Shown: piece by piece, positions 36,349 to 49,359 of the stretch | Layout of the letters: every line of letters starts with the position of its first letter | Numbering within the stretch: the stretch's first letter is position 1 | NCBI RefSeq assembly: GCF_900005765.1 | Contig: NC_041688.1 | Coordinates: forward strand, 248,001-312,000 | DNA from: Plasmodium relictum | Taxonomy: Eukaryota > Apicomplexa > Aconoidasida > Haemosporida > Plasmodiidae | DNA: 64,000 bases | Direction: 5' to 3' | The notes under the pieces: model-generated | What the model saw: the letters and a program-made list of their open reading frames with translations, nothing else | Databases searched by the model: none | What the model was told of the DNA's origin: nothing | Made by a program: the position numbers and the translations under genes

Positions 36349-36947
36349 GAGAAAAGAAAAACAGAAAATAAAATAAAAATAAGAAACATAAATTAAATTA
36401 AGTAAAACGTATTAATGTGAAACTGTATTTAACGGAAACATATTAAAATAATGTAAATAATAAAAATATAAATAATATATATATATATATATATTAATAA
36501 AATTTAAAGTATCTTCACTATACAAAAAAAAAAAAAAAAAGAAGAATTTATAAATAAATATACATATAATGTTATCATATAACAACATTATAACGTTTTT
36601 TTTTTTTTTTTTTATTTTATGAAATTTAATTTTTATTTTAATTCACTTGTAAATTAATATATATGTGTATCTATTTTAAAAAAAATGTAAATTTCTCTTA
36701 ATATTTGTTAATTTTAGGGTCAAAAAAGAAAAAAAAATAATATTTAACACATTTTAATAAATTCTTTCTTTTTTTTAATTCAAACACTTTAAAAAATATT
36801 TTATGCTTTTAAATGCCTATTTATTAATAATTATTTCAGTATTTTTTTAATATTTATTTTTAAAATATATTGATTTGGCAAATGGGTTGGATACTAAAAA
36901 AAATAGATATTAGTAAAACTAAAATAGCACACACTGTAATAAAAGAC
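36349..36947. other. Convergent 3' region, dynein light chain / DnaJ
   Basis: A/T tracts and short TA runs, with no gene seen. Confidence 0.55.
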
Positions 36948-39719
36948 TTAAATATTTTCTTCATCCTGCCTTTGGCAAGCCCTAAAGAATAAAAAGAAAA
37001 TGTATGAATTATTAATAAATGAATAACACAAAGCAAATTATATACACAAAATTAAATTATGCATATATAAATAATTTTTGAAATTATTTATATATATTTT
37101 TTTCATACAAAAATTCTATGAAAATGAATATTCAAAAATTGTCTACATATATTTATTTATTTTTCTTTATTATTTTATCAAAAATGCCATAATTTTCATT
37201 TAATCAATTAACATATATATATAGATAGATACGTATATATTTATTCATTTTTTCTGTTTGCTATTATTTTATAATTGAAAAAACAACATTATCAGTTTTA
37301 CTATATTCTTATAATTTTATTTCATTTTTTTCTTTTCTTTTTTTTTTTCTTTTTATATATTATACCTTATACACGCATCTTCGAACAACTTTTTAGTATC
37401 CATTATTTCATTATTTTTTTTAAACTCATATATAATTTTTTTCATAACTTTGGCTAATATAATGAGAGTTTCTGCTCTAGTTTTTCTCATTTTTTCATCT
37501 ACAGACATATCAGTAAAAACTTTTTTACATACTCCTTTTATAGTTTGGTCAATATCAATTAAGCATATGTTGAGCATAGTTTCTACAATGGTTGGTAAAG
37601 AATCTTCAATTTTTTTATTAACTTTTGCAGTTTTTTCTAAAGAAATATTTTCATCTTCTTTTTTTTTAATTTGATTTGCTAATGAACTAGTTTTAATTAA
37701 TGTTTTTACAAATTTAAATCCTGTACCTATGACTCTTTTTTTCTGTTGCATTTTGTAGTACTTTCCACTAAGTCCAAATAAACTGTATTTATCTCCTAAA
37801 AATTGATTAGCACAATTTTCATATGACCACGCAACATTTTCTAATATTACATGACCAAAAGATGTCTGACATAATTCTTTAACTTCATTTTTAAATTTAT
37901 TTAAATACTCTTCTTGATTTCCATATATATAATTATTTAATATTTCTCTTAAATGTAAAGCTAATTGAACTTCTCTCTTGTTTTGTTCCTTTATAATAAT
38001 ACGTTGTACATCCTCATCTTTATATAATTGCTCATATTCTACATACATAACCATCCTTAACTTTCCAATATAAGGATCTAATTTTTCACTACCAAATAAT
38101 AAGGTAAAAAAAAATGTTGAATCAATAAATTGCATATTATTTAAAGCTGTTTTTCCTTCCTTATCATATCTTTTTCTTCTTTCAATATCTCCTAAAACTT
38201 GATATGCCTCTCCAATTTTCTGAAATTCTTCTTTTGCTTTTAAATCAGAGCATTTATCGGGATGAAATTCTTTAGCAAGTTTGTAGTACTGCCTTTTTAT
38301 TTCATTTTGACTAGCATCTATTGGTACTTTTAAAATTCTATAAAATTCATCATTTTTTACTTTTATGTTTCCATTCTTATTATAATATTCATCATCATTA
38401 TTTTCATCTTTTTTGTCAAATGTATTATTTTTATCATCAATTTCATTTAATACTTCATTAGCTTCTTCATCTAAATTATAATAAAAGTCATGCCACTCTC
38501 TTTTCTCTTCATCCCATATTTTTCCTGAGGCTTTTTTGCTTATCGATTCAGGTGTATTTATAATACCTCTTCCTATTTGATAACTAGCTACTCCCAAAGA
38601 CATTATTGGAATAATAATCGCACTTAGCAATCCAAAAAACATTCCTTTAAAAAAACCATTAACACCTTCTGCTTTAGCACATAAATAAGGAGAAATAAAT
38701 AAACAACTAGTCCCAACTATTATCCCTTTTGTAACTGATTTTAAACCTGAAACTAAACCAGCACCAGCATGTTTCGGTTTTCTTGTTGAAAATATATTAC
38801 TTATCAAACTCTTTTCTTCTTTTTCTTTTTCAGAATCATACCTTGGTATTATTTGATTATTTTCTATAAAAGACGCGAAAAAATAAAAATATTAATGTTT
38901 GTAATAATATATATGTATATATATTTTCTATATACTACATAAATAGAAAATAAGTTATAATAATTTATTTAATAAAATAATATATTTCCATTCTCATTCA
39001 AAATTCATTATCTCCTATTTATTTCATATCTTATATGTTATTTTATATTTTTTTTTTTTTTTTTTTATCATAAAAAATGATTTTTATTTTGTTATGAATA
39101 TATACCATAAGAATGTGTTCTATTCATATTGGAATTTCTATTTTGATTCGTAATCTATAATTATGAAAAAAAAAAAAATGCAATATATAAGATTCAATGT
39201 ATAAATATCACACATTTATATTTACTATTATTCTATAATAATATTTTTAATTTAAAAATCTTTTTTATTATATTCAATGAAATAATTATTTTACAAATAA
39301 GTATTTGAATATATTTAAAGTTTTTAATCTCTATAATATATTTATTTTTTCATAGGCTACATCAATAAATATATAATTATTTTTACTTACATAAATGAAC
39401 ATAAAAAATTATATTATATTTATTCTTTTATATAACTTTTAATTTTAAAATATATCAATATATATATATTTATTCTGTATAAAAAAAAAATTATACATAA
39501 TTTATCTTACTTCTTCCATTTCCTTAAATTTAAAAAATTTTTTTGCATCTACATGAATGGTGAAAACAAAAGGAAAAGGTTATATTTATAAAATAATAAA
39601 ACAAAATTCTTATTGAAAAAAAAATTGTATTAAATTAATTTTAGCTTTAGTAAGAAAAAATAAGTGTATATGAATATTTATTTGTTAAAATATTTTTTTT
39701 AGTTACTTCCTTTTGCCAT
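36948..39719 (-). CDS. DnaJ (Hsp40) protein with C-terminal X domain, five exons
   Basis: Exons 39719-39707, 39548-39511, 39154-39106, 38863-37366 and 36981-36948, all GT-AG and in phase, give 543 residues. J proteins stimulate Hsp70 ATPase activity. The J domain is at about residues 202-275 with an intact HPD in AKEFHPDKCS. Before it, residues 75-130 are glycine-rich and hydrophobic (GIIVGTSCLF, GLLSAIIIPIMSLGVASYQ) and may bind or cross a membrane. After it a DnaJ-X type helical region runs from about residue 290 to 500. The first three small exons add MAKGNAKKFFKFKEMEE and more, and the main exon has no usable ATG at its 5' end (TTG at 38807). The last exon adds RACQRQDEENI. It is convergent with the dynein light chain gene. 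Confidence 0.88.
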
Positions 39720-39929
39720 TTTTTTTTTCTAATTATTCATTTAATCAAAAAAATTATCTTTTAAAAAAAAAAAATAAAATTAATTCAACATAAAACTTTT
39801 GTTTAACTATTATACATAGTTACAGAACAAAAAAAAAAAAAAAAAAAATACTTTTATACAAAAATATGAATTAAATTGTATATTTTTTAAAACAAAGAAA
39901 TTTAATGCATATATTTATAAATATGATGT

Positions 39930-39990
<61 letters not shown>

Positions 39991-41179
39991 GCATATTTCT
40001 ATTAATATACTTGTTAATTTATTAAAAACATTTTAATTTTTATAGCTTTTATATGCTAGGGGTAGAAGCTATATAACCATAATGAGATAAATTATAAAAA
40101 AAAATGGATATATAAAATTAAAATACGATGAAAAAAAAAAGTTTAGGAAATGTAAAGCTTAAATAGAATACTTATCAAAAATATAAACGCACTTGGAAAT
40201 GAAATTATTTTAAAACTAATTGCAAAGAAAAAAAAAAAAATTAACAAATATAAAAAAAAAGACTTCTTTTTTTATATTAACAAAAATAAGTATTAATTTT
40301 TTATTTTTTTTTTATTAGTAAAAATACTTCGTTTTAACTCTATAAAAAGAAATTTTAAAGTGAACCACATTTCAAAATTCTATAAAATTAAGTAAAATTA
40401 GATATAAAATATCCTTTTTATTTTTATATAATTTTTATTGTTTTATTTTTTTTCTTAAAGGCAATAAAAATAACATTTTTTCAAAATTCTTCAAAATATA
40501 TATATTTCTATCATTTTTCCTTTTTTTTTTTATCTCTTAAAGTTGATTGATAGAAAATAAAATGAATGAATAATATTAATATTTGCATATACTTTTAAAT
40601 AAAAAATATTTATAAATAAGGTTCATACTTTTATTTTTAACATTTCTTAAATTATTTAACTGAGCTATTGTGTGCAGATTAGTAGGACAAAACATTAACA
40701 CCAAAATTTTCTTAATATTATTTTAATGAAAATTTGATATAAATCAAATATAATTCAATGAAACAAGTTATATTTATTCAATAAAAATAATATACATAAA
40801 ATTATTATGCTTTAATTTTTAATTATATAAAGTATTAAATTTATATAAAGAGAAAAAAAATTCTTTTAAAAAAATTTTGAGAAAAATTTTTAATAGAACA
40901 TTTTATAATATATATTCAAATATCAAATACATAATTTTTTTGTAAAACGAATTTTTATAAATTTTTATTTAAAAAGAGATACATTTATATAAAAACATTG
41001 AAATTAAAATTTTTTTTTCTTTTTCAATTATAAAAACGACAATAAGTAATAAATAATAAAAATATATATAATTTAAAAAATTAATTTTAAAAATATCATA
41101 AAAAACTATTTTTTTTCATTTTTTTTTTTTTTTTTTTTTGTTTTTCTATATTCCAACAACATTTTTAAACTCTTTAAAA
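39720..41179. other. Divergent promoter region, DnaJ / 130-aa gene
   Basis: About 1.46 kb with a 50-bp (AT)n run at 39934-39983 and A/T tracts. Nothing else recognised. Confidence 0.6.
39934..39983. repeat. (AT)n microsatellite
   Basis: About 50 bp of AT alternation, roughly 215 bp upstream of the first DnaJ exon. Confidence 0.95.
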
Positions 41180-41814
41180 ATGAGAATTCAAAAATTAAAG
41201 AATTTTAATTTAAATTATATTAAAACCCCAAAGTTATTTTTTAGTGGATACACAGGCAAATATATAAATGACAAGGATTTAGTTAAAAAAAGTGATGATT
41301 GGTAAAAATAAATATGAAACAATAGAATTATATAAAACTTTAAAAAATGAAAAATATATATTCTTAATTTTTTAATTAGGTATATTGAAGAAACGAATTT
41401 TTGTTTAGGAAGAGTAACGGTTTGTATTAAAAAAAAAAAAAAATGAATAAACTTTTTATCTGTAAAATATGTTCTTATTTTATGTACTATGTGAATTTAT
41501 ATATATATATTTTTTTTATTTATAGTGTTGTTAATTTTTTTTTTTATATAATTATTTTGTTTATTTTCGTTTTATTATTTTAGAAATTACGATTTTCTGA
41601 AAATGATGATATGGCTAGAAGAGTTTTAAAAATAATGGATTCACAGTTGAGTAAGATGTATACAAGAATGCGGGATGGTACGGTTATTCCTTATATGTCT
41701 TTTTATTTAAATGATGTAATTGACAAACCGGCTCCTAATCACCAATTTATTGAACAACCACTAATCAAATGGACATGGGATGAAGCATATGATGAAGCAT
41801 ATGAAGAAAATTAA
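41180..41814 (+). CDS. Small three-exon protein, unknown, possibly mitochondrial
   Basis: Exons 41180-41301, 41380-41419 and 41584-41814 join in phase (TG|G at the first junction, phase 0 at the second) to give 130 residues. The second donor, GTTTGT, is weaker than usual. The N-terminus MRIQKLKNFNLNYIKTPKLF is basic with hydroxylated and hydrophobic residues, as in mitochondrial targeting peptides. The rest is unusually well-composed for this genome: RFSENDDMARRVLKIMDSQL, then TRMRDGTVIPYMSFYLNDV, then an aromatic acidic tail KWTWDEAYDEAYEEN. Such composition suggests strong conservation and perhaps membership of a larger complex, but no family was recognised. It is convergent with the 927-aa gene. 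Confidence 0.75.
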
Positions 41815-42484
41815 TAAATTAGAAATATCAAACAGCAAAGTAGAAAAAATTAAAAAATTAGAAAAAACAAGGAAAAAGAAAAGGGAATATTTAAGAAAAA
41901 TAAATTTGTAATTTTTATTAATTTTTTTTTCTGTATATAAAATATATATGATTATATATTCTTTTATTATTTTTTACGAATTTTCGAACATATAGTTATG
42001 CAAATATTTATAAATATATATTTTTTGTTTCCATATATCACTTCTTTTTTTTCGTTATTTGAGATGAAATAAAATTTTAATATTTACTATATTTTATTTA
42101 TAAATAATAATATAATTACAAATTTTAAATATTATTAAAAGTTAATTATAATTTTATTACTTACAAAAAAAAAGAAAAAGGAGTAGAATGGAGCTAACAA
42201 ATACAAAAGTTGTAATGAAATTATTTTACATAAAAAAAAAAAAAAGGAATTAAATATTAAAGAATTATATAAAAAATTATTTAAAAAAAAAATAAATGTA
42301 AAAAAAATTTTATTTATTCTTTTTCTTTTTAATTATTATAAATTAAAATGTCTATAATAAACAAAGGGAATAAAATTTTTTCACTTAATATATTTATTCT
42401 TTTATTATTTTTAAAAATTCCATTTAAGCAATTTAAAACCGAACTGTGAATGTTTGAAATATCTAAAAAAAAAAAAAAAAAAAT

Positions 42485-42551
<67 letters not shown>

Positions 42552-42582
42552 GCATATCTACATAATTATGTATAATATTGAT
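41815..42582. other. Convergent 3' region
   Basis: Contains a 59-bp (AT)n run at 42488-42546, and otherwise A/T tracts. Confidence 0.6.
42488..42546. repeat. (AT)n microsatellite
   Basis: About 59 bp of AT alternation within 40 bp of the stop codon of the 927-aa gene. Confidence 0.95.
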
Positions 42583-45366
42583 TTATATAATTTTAGTATA
42601 TAATTCTTGATTTCTAAAATATATTCCTATATTTATCTTTAGCTTACTTTTATGAGTTTGAGTAAAATCATTTACAGAAAAATTGTTTACTTTAAAAATA
42701 TAAAATTTTAAGATCTTATAAAAAATATAAAAACACTCTAATTCATAATTATTCATATATTTATATAAATTAACAAAGTGGAAAATGGTTAAAACTCTAT
42801 AAATATAAATTAATTCATTTAAAGATATTAAAGATGATAGATGCATATTGTTATTCCTTTTGTAATATTTCGTAATTTCCTCAAAATTAATTAACAATAA
42901 ATTATAAATGTTTTCATCTAATGAGTTTAAAAAATAAAAGAATTGTCTTAATAGCAATCTGAAAGATAAAATAACATGCCTAATATAATTATTTTTTGAA
43001 TATATATGCAAAAATAAGTGAATTAAATTAGAATAAAATAAAAGAGATATATATTTAAAATTCAACTTCTTATAATAATGAAATACTTTACAAAACGTTA
43101 TTTTATAAATACTATTTATATATAAATTGTAATAATTGCTATTTACTTTAATGACTGAAGAATATATATCAACAATATTTGACAATTTGTCTTCAAAATT
43201 AAATTCTCTGTTTCTTAAACATTGAAAAATTAGTTTAAATAAATAATTGATAAAAAACAATAAGTTGCTATTTAAATCAAATAAAAGCATATGCACATAT
43301 AAATTAAAATAATTAAGTTTTTCTTGTTGCAAATTGAGAATATCTATATATTTTAATATTATATTTTTATTGTTTAAAAAGTTGTTAACATTGCCTCTTT
43401 TAATTAAGTTACACTCATTACATAAGTTTAGAAAATGCAGGAAGTTATATTGTATTTTACTCTCATTTCTATTACTTTTCTTTAATTCTAATATATAATT
43501 ATTTAAAATACTAAAACAACTATTGATTATTGATTCGGATTTATCAAGAAAAATTTTATGCACATTTTTATTCATTAAAATAAAATAAAACAGTTCTAAA
43601 ATTTTGTTTTTTATTACATAATTACCTAATATATTATACAACATCTTTTCCACATTTTTTATCTTATATTCTAAATCATTATTTAATGTATTATAATGAT
43701 GAGATATTTCGTAACTCCTTTTTTTAAGCAATTTCAATATCTCCTTAATATCAATTTGAGAAAGTATTTCTTTTTCTTTTTTCTCATAAATATTTATTTC
43801 TTTAGTTTCATTTTGATTTTCTTCAATGACTAAATTTTCTATTTTGTTAATAATATTACACAAATCCTCATAAATGCAATTTATTAAATCATAATAATAT
43901 TTATTAATTAAAATTTTCTCTTTGTATTTGTTTTGAATTACATCTAAATACCTTTCTAAGGATGTTAATAAAATAACTTTCATTTTAAACTCTAATTTAT
44001 TTATGTGAATATTTTCAAGAAAAAATAATAGAATCTTGTTACTAATATTAACTCTACATTTATAGAAATGCAATATATAAATTAGTAAATTATGATTCAT
44101 TTTTTTTTTTTTTACTAAATTAATTATATATTTATCTAAATTATTAAAAGTAGAATCATTTATATATTTCATAGAATCATTTTTATACTTGTAAATAAAA
44201 TTTACTATAGTAAAAATATCTATGTCTATCATTAAATTAATTTTAAGTATATTACTATTATCATTCAGTAAATTTGATATGGCTGCAAAAATTCCATTTC
44301 GTTGTTTTTCATTCATATAAATATCATTTTGAATTATAAAATTAAGAAAATTGCAAAACTCTCTATTAGGAAATGAATTTAAAATATCTATGCATCTGTT
44401 AAATAGTTTATTTATAAATAATTCATCTTCCTTTGAATATATTTTTTTTTTATATGAAAAATATTTATATGCTAATAATATATTTATTAAATGGGCATTC
44501 GAAAAATATAATAAATTTTTTAATATTTCTTTTTTTATTTTGTCAAGAAATATGCTATAATTATGTAATTTTAATTTATGGATAGAATACACAAATATAT
44601 TTATATCTAAGCAATTGAATATATAATTGTTTTTATCAATTTTTTCAAAAATAAAATTAAACAAATCCTTACTTTTTATATTCAATTTATGACAACTATA
44701 TAGTAATAAAGAAATTTCTCTAATAGAATAATCATATTCCTTATTTGTTATCCTATATATAAATTTATCCACAAAGGATAAACCATTATTTTTTATTTCT
44801 ATATTTTCTACATCATCTATTTTTTTATGAATTAAATTTATAATAAATTTATTATTCTTTGAAATATTAGAAATTATATTAATTACATTTATCCATGAGG
44901 AAATGGTATTATTAATATCACCTTTAAATATATCAATTTTTTTATATAATAATAAAACAATATCATTCAATATTTTATTACTTAGTTTTATTTCACTTTT
45001 ATTTATTATAGTAAGAAGCATATTAAATTGAATAAAATTTAAATTACTTATAATTACATTATTATTAAAAAAATGTTCTATTATTTCTTCAATTTTCTTA
45101 TTTTCTTTTTTTTCTTTTATTTTTTCATCTTTTAAATTATGTAGCAAATACTTTAAAAGTTTATTTACTCCTGTTTTTTTAAAATTTATTATTCCATTAT
45201 TGACGTGATTATTGATTACTTTTCTTTCATATGCATCTTTTTTATTATATTTTAAAAATTTTTCTTGTTTTTCATTATTTTTTGGAATAGAGTTAAAATA
45301 TTTTCTTAATTTTAAGGTAATATAAAAAGCATTATTACATATTGATCCATTTTTTATAATTTTCAT
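42583..45366 (-). CDS. Large helical protein, unknown, possibly organellar RNA-binding
   Basis: 927 residues, single exon, starting MKIIKNGSICNNAFYITLKLRKYF. This N-terminus is basic with no acidic residues for about 30 positions, consistent with an organelle presequence. The rest is Asn, Ile, Leu, Tyr and Lys, in repeated amphipathic helices such as NKILNDIVLLLYKKIDIFKG and NAHLINILLAYKYFSYKKK. The style strongly resembles the body of the RAP protein at 28750-32862, but no RAP domain is present at the C-terminus. Apicomplexan organellar helical-repeat (heptatricopeptide-like) proteins are the closest class I can name, and this is inference from composition only. Confidence 0.8.
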   Translation of the reverse strand: MKIIKNGSICNNAFYITLKLRKYFNSIPKNNEKQEKFLKYNKKDAYERKVINNHVNNGIINFKKTGVNKLLKYLLHNLKDEKIKEKKENKKIEEIIEHFFNNNVIISNLNFIQFNMLLTIINKSEIKLSNKILNDIVLLLYKKIDIFKGDINNTISSWINVINIISNISKNNKFIINLIHKKIDDVENIEIKNNGLSFVDKFIYRITNKEYDYSIREISLLLYSCHKLNIKSKDLFNFIFEKIDKNNYIFNCLDINIFVYSIHKLKLHNYSIFLDKIKKEILKNLLYFSNAHLINILLAYKYFSYKKKIYSKEDELFINKLFNRCIDILNSFPNREFCNFLNFIIQNDIYMNEKQRNGIFAAISNLLNDNSNILKINLMIDIDIFTIVNFIYKYKNDSMKYINDSTFNNLDKYIINLVKKKKMNHNLLIYILHFYKCRVNISNKILLFFLENIHINKLEFKMKVILLTSLERYLDVIQNKYKEKILINKYYYDLINCIYEDLCNIINKIENLVIEENQNETKEINIYEKKEKEILSQIDIKEILKLLKKRSYEISHHYNTLNNDLEYKIKNVEKMLYNILGNYVIKNKILELFYFILMNKNVHKIFLDKSESIINSCFSILNNYILELKKSNRNESKIQYNFLHFLNLCNECNLIKRGNVNNFLNNKNIILKYIDILNLQQEKLNYFNLYVHMLLFDLNSNLLFFINYLFKLIFQCLRNREFNFEDKLSNIVDIYSSVIKVNSNYYNLYINSIYKITFCKVFHYYKKLNFKYISLLFYSNLIHLFLHIYSKNNYIRHVILSFRLLLRQFFYFLNSLDENIYNLLLINFEEITKYYKRNNNMHLSSLISLNELIYIYRVLTIFHFVNLYKYMNNYELECFYIFYKILKFYIFKVNNFSVNDFTQTHKSKLKINIGIYFRNQELYTKII

Positions 45367-46482
45367 AATTTTTTTTTTTCAATTATTTAACTAAAAACTA
45401 ATATAAAATTAACAGTTCCTTGTTTTAGACTAGTAAACTATAACATTATCATTCTATGCAAAGAAAAAAAAATATATCAATTCTTATAAAAAAAAAATAG
45501 AATATTATTTTTTTTTTTTTATATATTTTTTTCCTTAAAAAAAAATTTTTTAAATTATAATTTTAAATTAACAAATTAGAAAAATTATATTTCGTTTATT
45601 GTATTGTTAATTATTTTTAGTAAATGAATGAAAAATGAGTGTAGCTAATGCTCCAAAAAAAAAAAAAAGCATGTTGCAGTTCACATAATATAGAATAATT
45701 CAATAAAAGAAATTAATGAAAATATTAAGTATTTTCACAAAACTATATGATTCCAATCATCTTATATATTTATCATAATTTTTTTTTAATATAATCATTA
45801 AAATAAATAAAATTTAATTTATTTTTATTTTTTTATCGCAAAATGTAAGAACTTATTTCATTTATCTATGATATATATATGTTCTCTTTTTATTTTATTT
45901 AATTTTTTACTAATTAAAAAAAATTCAAAAATATAATAATTTTTAAATAAAAATTATCCTAATTTATATTTTTATTTATATGTTATTCTTATATATTATA
46001 CGTAATAATATAATTATATTAAAATTAAATTAAAAATTAATTATTTTAATTAATATAAATGTATATCTTATTTCATCATAATGCATTCAATGTTCTGAAA
46101 TTTGAATTTTATTTTAATGTATTTATGCTACTATATATATATATATATATATTATATTTTCAATATAATGAATTTAAAGAAAAAAAATAATAATAATAAA
46201 ATAAATAAAAGAAAAAAAACAAACAAAAAATATATCCGTAACTATTTAAGAGTAAAGAATAGAAATCATTTTTTTTTTTTTTATAATGTACCTTTGTAAA
46301 ATTATTATAATATATAGATTTTTTTTTTTTTTTCCCTTCCAATTTTTTTAATTGTTAAATTTATAATAAAATATTATAAGATATAATATATAATAAACAT
46401 CAATTAAATTGCTTTCATAATTTTTTTCTTTTAATTTTTCTTTTATTATTTCTTTTATTTTCTACTTTTAAATATTAATAAA
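45367..46482. other. Divergent promoter region, 927-aa gene / MPP alpha
   Basis: About 1.1 kb of A/T-rich DNA. Overlapping open frames at 46102-46342 on both strands are compositional. Nothing else seen. Confidence 0.6.
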
Positions 46483-46959
46483 ATGAAAAAAAATATACAA
46501 AATATAAGAAGCATACTTAATAAAACAAAATTAAGTAAATTGTACAGTACGGAAAGTTTAAAACTAAAAGAAAATAAAAACTTAGAAAAAATATATACTG
46601 GAGAAAAACTAAATTTTAATAAAGTACCATTTAAAAAAGAGAAAATAGAAGATGTAATTAAAGAAGTTAAGTTTGACTACTATTATTTTAATGAGGAGAA
46701 AAAAAATAAGTATAAAGATATTCCATTGAATATAGCTGTAATAAAAGAATCTGATTTACCTCCCTACAAAGCAGTTGATGAAAAATTGCATTTTTCAATT
46801 TTAGAAAATGATTTAAAAATAATTTCTACAAATAAAAATAATAGCGTATGTTCAGTAGGTATAGATGAAAAAAAAAAAAAAAAAAAATTATATTAATAGT
46901 TTTATTATATGACAATTCATTTTTATCAAAAACAAATTTTTTTAATATTATTTTTATTC

Positions 46960-47016
<57 letters not shown>

Positions 47017-48301
47017 TATATGTGAAAAGATAAATGATATAAAAATCTAAATTGAATTAATATGATCTTTTATAGGATTATATGTAAAATGTGGTTCTAG
47101 ATATGAAGAAATAAATGACAAAATAAATGAACAGGGAATGAGTGTAATGATAGAAAATATGGCATTTCATAGTACTGCTCACTTATCTCATTTAAGAACA
47201 ATAAAATCTTTAGAAAAAATTGGAGCTACTGTAAGTTGTAGTGCATTTCGTGAACATATTGTTTATTCATGTGAATGTTTAAAAGAATATCTACCTATTG
47301 TAATAAATTTGTTAATAGGAAATGTATTATTTCCTCGCTTTTTATCATGGGAAATGAAAAATAATGTAAATCGTTTAAATTTAATGCGCGAAAAACTATT
47401 TGAAAATAATGAATTATATATAACAGAATTATTACACAATACAGCTTGGTATAACAATACCTTAGGTAATAAATTATATGTATGTGAATCAAGTGTTGAA
47501 AATTATACTTCTGAAAATTTAAGAAATTTTATGCTTAAACATTTTTCACCAAAAAATATGGCTTTAATTGGTGTGAATGTTGATCATGATGAATTAACAA
47601 AATGGACTGCTAGAGCATTTCAAGATTACGTTTCTATTCCTTATACAAATCAAAAAGAAGTTACACCAAAATATACTGGTGGTTTTGTAAGTGTTGAAGA
47701 TAAGAATGTGAAAAAAACAAATATCGCAATAGCTTATGAAACCAAAGGGGGATGGAAAAGTTCTGATATGATCACTCTCACAGTATTACAAACATTAATG
47801 GGAGGAGGAGGATCTTTTTCTACAGGTGGTCCAGGAAAAGGAATGTATTCAAGATTGTTTCTAAATGTTTTAAACAATTATAATTTTATAGAATCCTGTA
47901 TGGCATTTAGTACCCAACATTCAGATACAGGATTATTTGGATTATATTTTACAGGAGAACCTATACACACAGTTGATATAATAAATGCAATGGCATTAGA
48001 ATTTCATAAAATGAATAAGGTAACTGAGGAAGAATTAAATAGAGCTAAAAAAAGTTTAAAAAGTTTTATGTGGATGAGTTTAGAATATAAATCTATTTTA
48101 ATGGAAGATTTAGCTAGACAAATGATGATTTTAAATAGAATTCTTTCTGGTAAACAATTATGTGACGCTATTGATGCTATTACTAAGGAAGATATTAATA
48201 AAGTTGTAAATAAATTTATAAAATCCAAACCAACTGTTGTTGTGTACGGTAATATTAATCATTCACCTCATTATGATGAAATATGCAAAATTTTAGCATA
48301 A
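46483..48301 (+). CDS. MPPalpha: Mitochondrial processing peptidase alpha subunit, two exons
   Basis: Exon 1 46483-46858 and exon 2 47076-48301 join as G|GA (donor GTATAG, acceptor TTATAG), giving 533 residues. The junction restores CSVGLYVKCGSRYEE, the conserved strand of the M16 family. The protein recognises presequences in the matrix heterodimer with the beta subunit. The basic N-terminus MKKNIQNIRSILNKTKLSKL is its own presequence. The zinc motif of the catalytic subunit is degenerate (MAFHSTAHLSHL), as expected for alpha. The glycine-rich substrate loop GGGGSFSTGGPGKGMYSR is intact near residue 367. Without splicing, exon 1 would end in a Lys run and exon 2 would start at an internal Met at 47138. 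Confidence 0.95.
46964..47013. repeat. (AT)n microsatellite in the MPP alpha intron
   Basis: About 50 bp of AT alternation inside the 217-bp intron (46859-47075). Confidence 0.95.
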
Positions 48302-49359
48302 AAATAAAGGAATGATTTTACATACTTTTATTTTTAGTAAATTTTTTTTTAAAAAACATTTTTATTTTTATTGTACTTATATAATTTTTTTTTTATTTCT
48401 TTTAATTTTGACATAATTTTATTTTTCATGTTTTTTAAATATACGAATGTATATATATATATATATATATATTACGTAATTTATTCTTATTTAAATTGAT
48501 ATATTTTTACATAATATTTGCATCTTTCCAAAAAAAGTGATTATTAATATTAAAGAAAAAAAAAAAAAAAAGACCAATAATTATACTTCATGAAGTGTAA
48601 ATTGAAAAAAATGAAAAATATAATTTTACTTTTATAATGATATATATTATATATATATATATAAAATTTGTCAGAAGATACAAAAATACACAAGTATTTT
48701 TTTTTTAAATTATAAGAAATTTTTAAATATTATGAAAAAAATATTTAATACAATATTCAAAGATTCCAACATACTTTTATGGAATATCAAGAATAGTTTG
48801 GTATTTAATTAAAAAATGAATTTTTTTCTTTTTTATTAATATAATTATATACTGATTACATAAAATTTGTTTTAGCAGAAGTATTTTATAATAAAATAAA
48901 TTGAAAAAAAAATGTTTCCTTTCATTTATATTTATATTTATGTTTTATTTTTTTTATGAAAGAAAAAATATTTTCAATATTCATATAATTGAAGTATATT
49001 TTGATTAAATTTAATTTTTTTAAAACAAAAGTCTAAATAGTAAATTAGGTAAATATCAAAATGATATACTTAAACAATCATTAAAAATTATAAATTCCTA
49101 AAATAATGAAAATTCAAATAATAAATACACATGCACAAAAAAAAAAAAAAAAATATAAAAAAAAAAATAAAAAATAAAATAATTATATATAAATGAGTTA
49201 AGTAAAATAATGAATAATAAATAAAAGACATTTTATTAAAAATAGTGATAACTAAATGAATTTATAATAATAAAATGTTATAAATATTCGTTTTACTTAT
49301 TTTTATAAAAAATAATTCATATATGTGTTTATTCCAATTTATAATAAATATTATAAGTC
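48302..49359. other. Convergent 3' region, MPP alpha / MDR1
   Basis: About 1.06 kb of A/T tracts and short TA runs near 48450. Nothing else recognised. Confidence 0.6.

Noticed and set aside
36860-36981. Alternative frame of the last DnaJ exon encoding a hydrophobic tail anchor
   Set aside because: The phase left by the DnaJ donor at 37365 fixes the frame to RACQRQDEENI and stop; the hydrophobic frame has no compatible upstream exon.
46102-46342. Overlapping open frames on both strands upstream of MPP alpha
   Set aside because: Both arise from one stretch of Asn/Lys-type A runs and Tyr/Phe-type T runs; neither has a coding signature.
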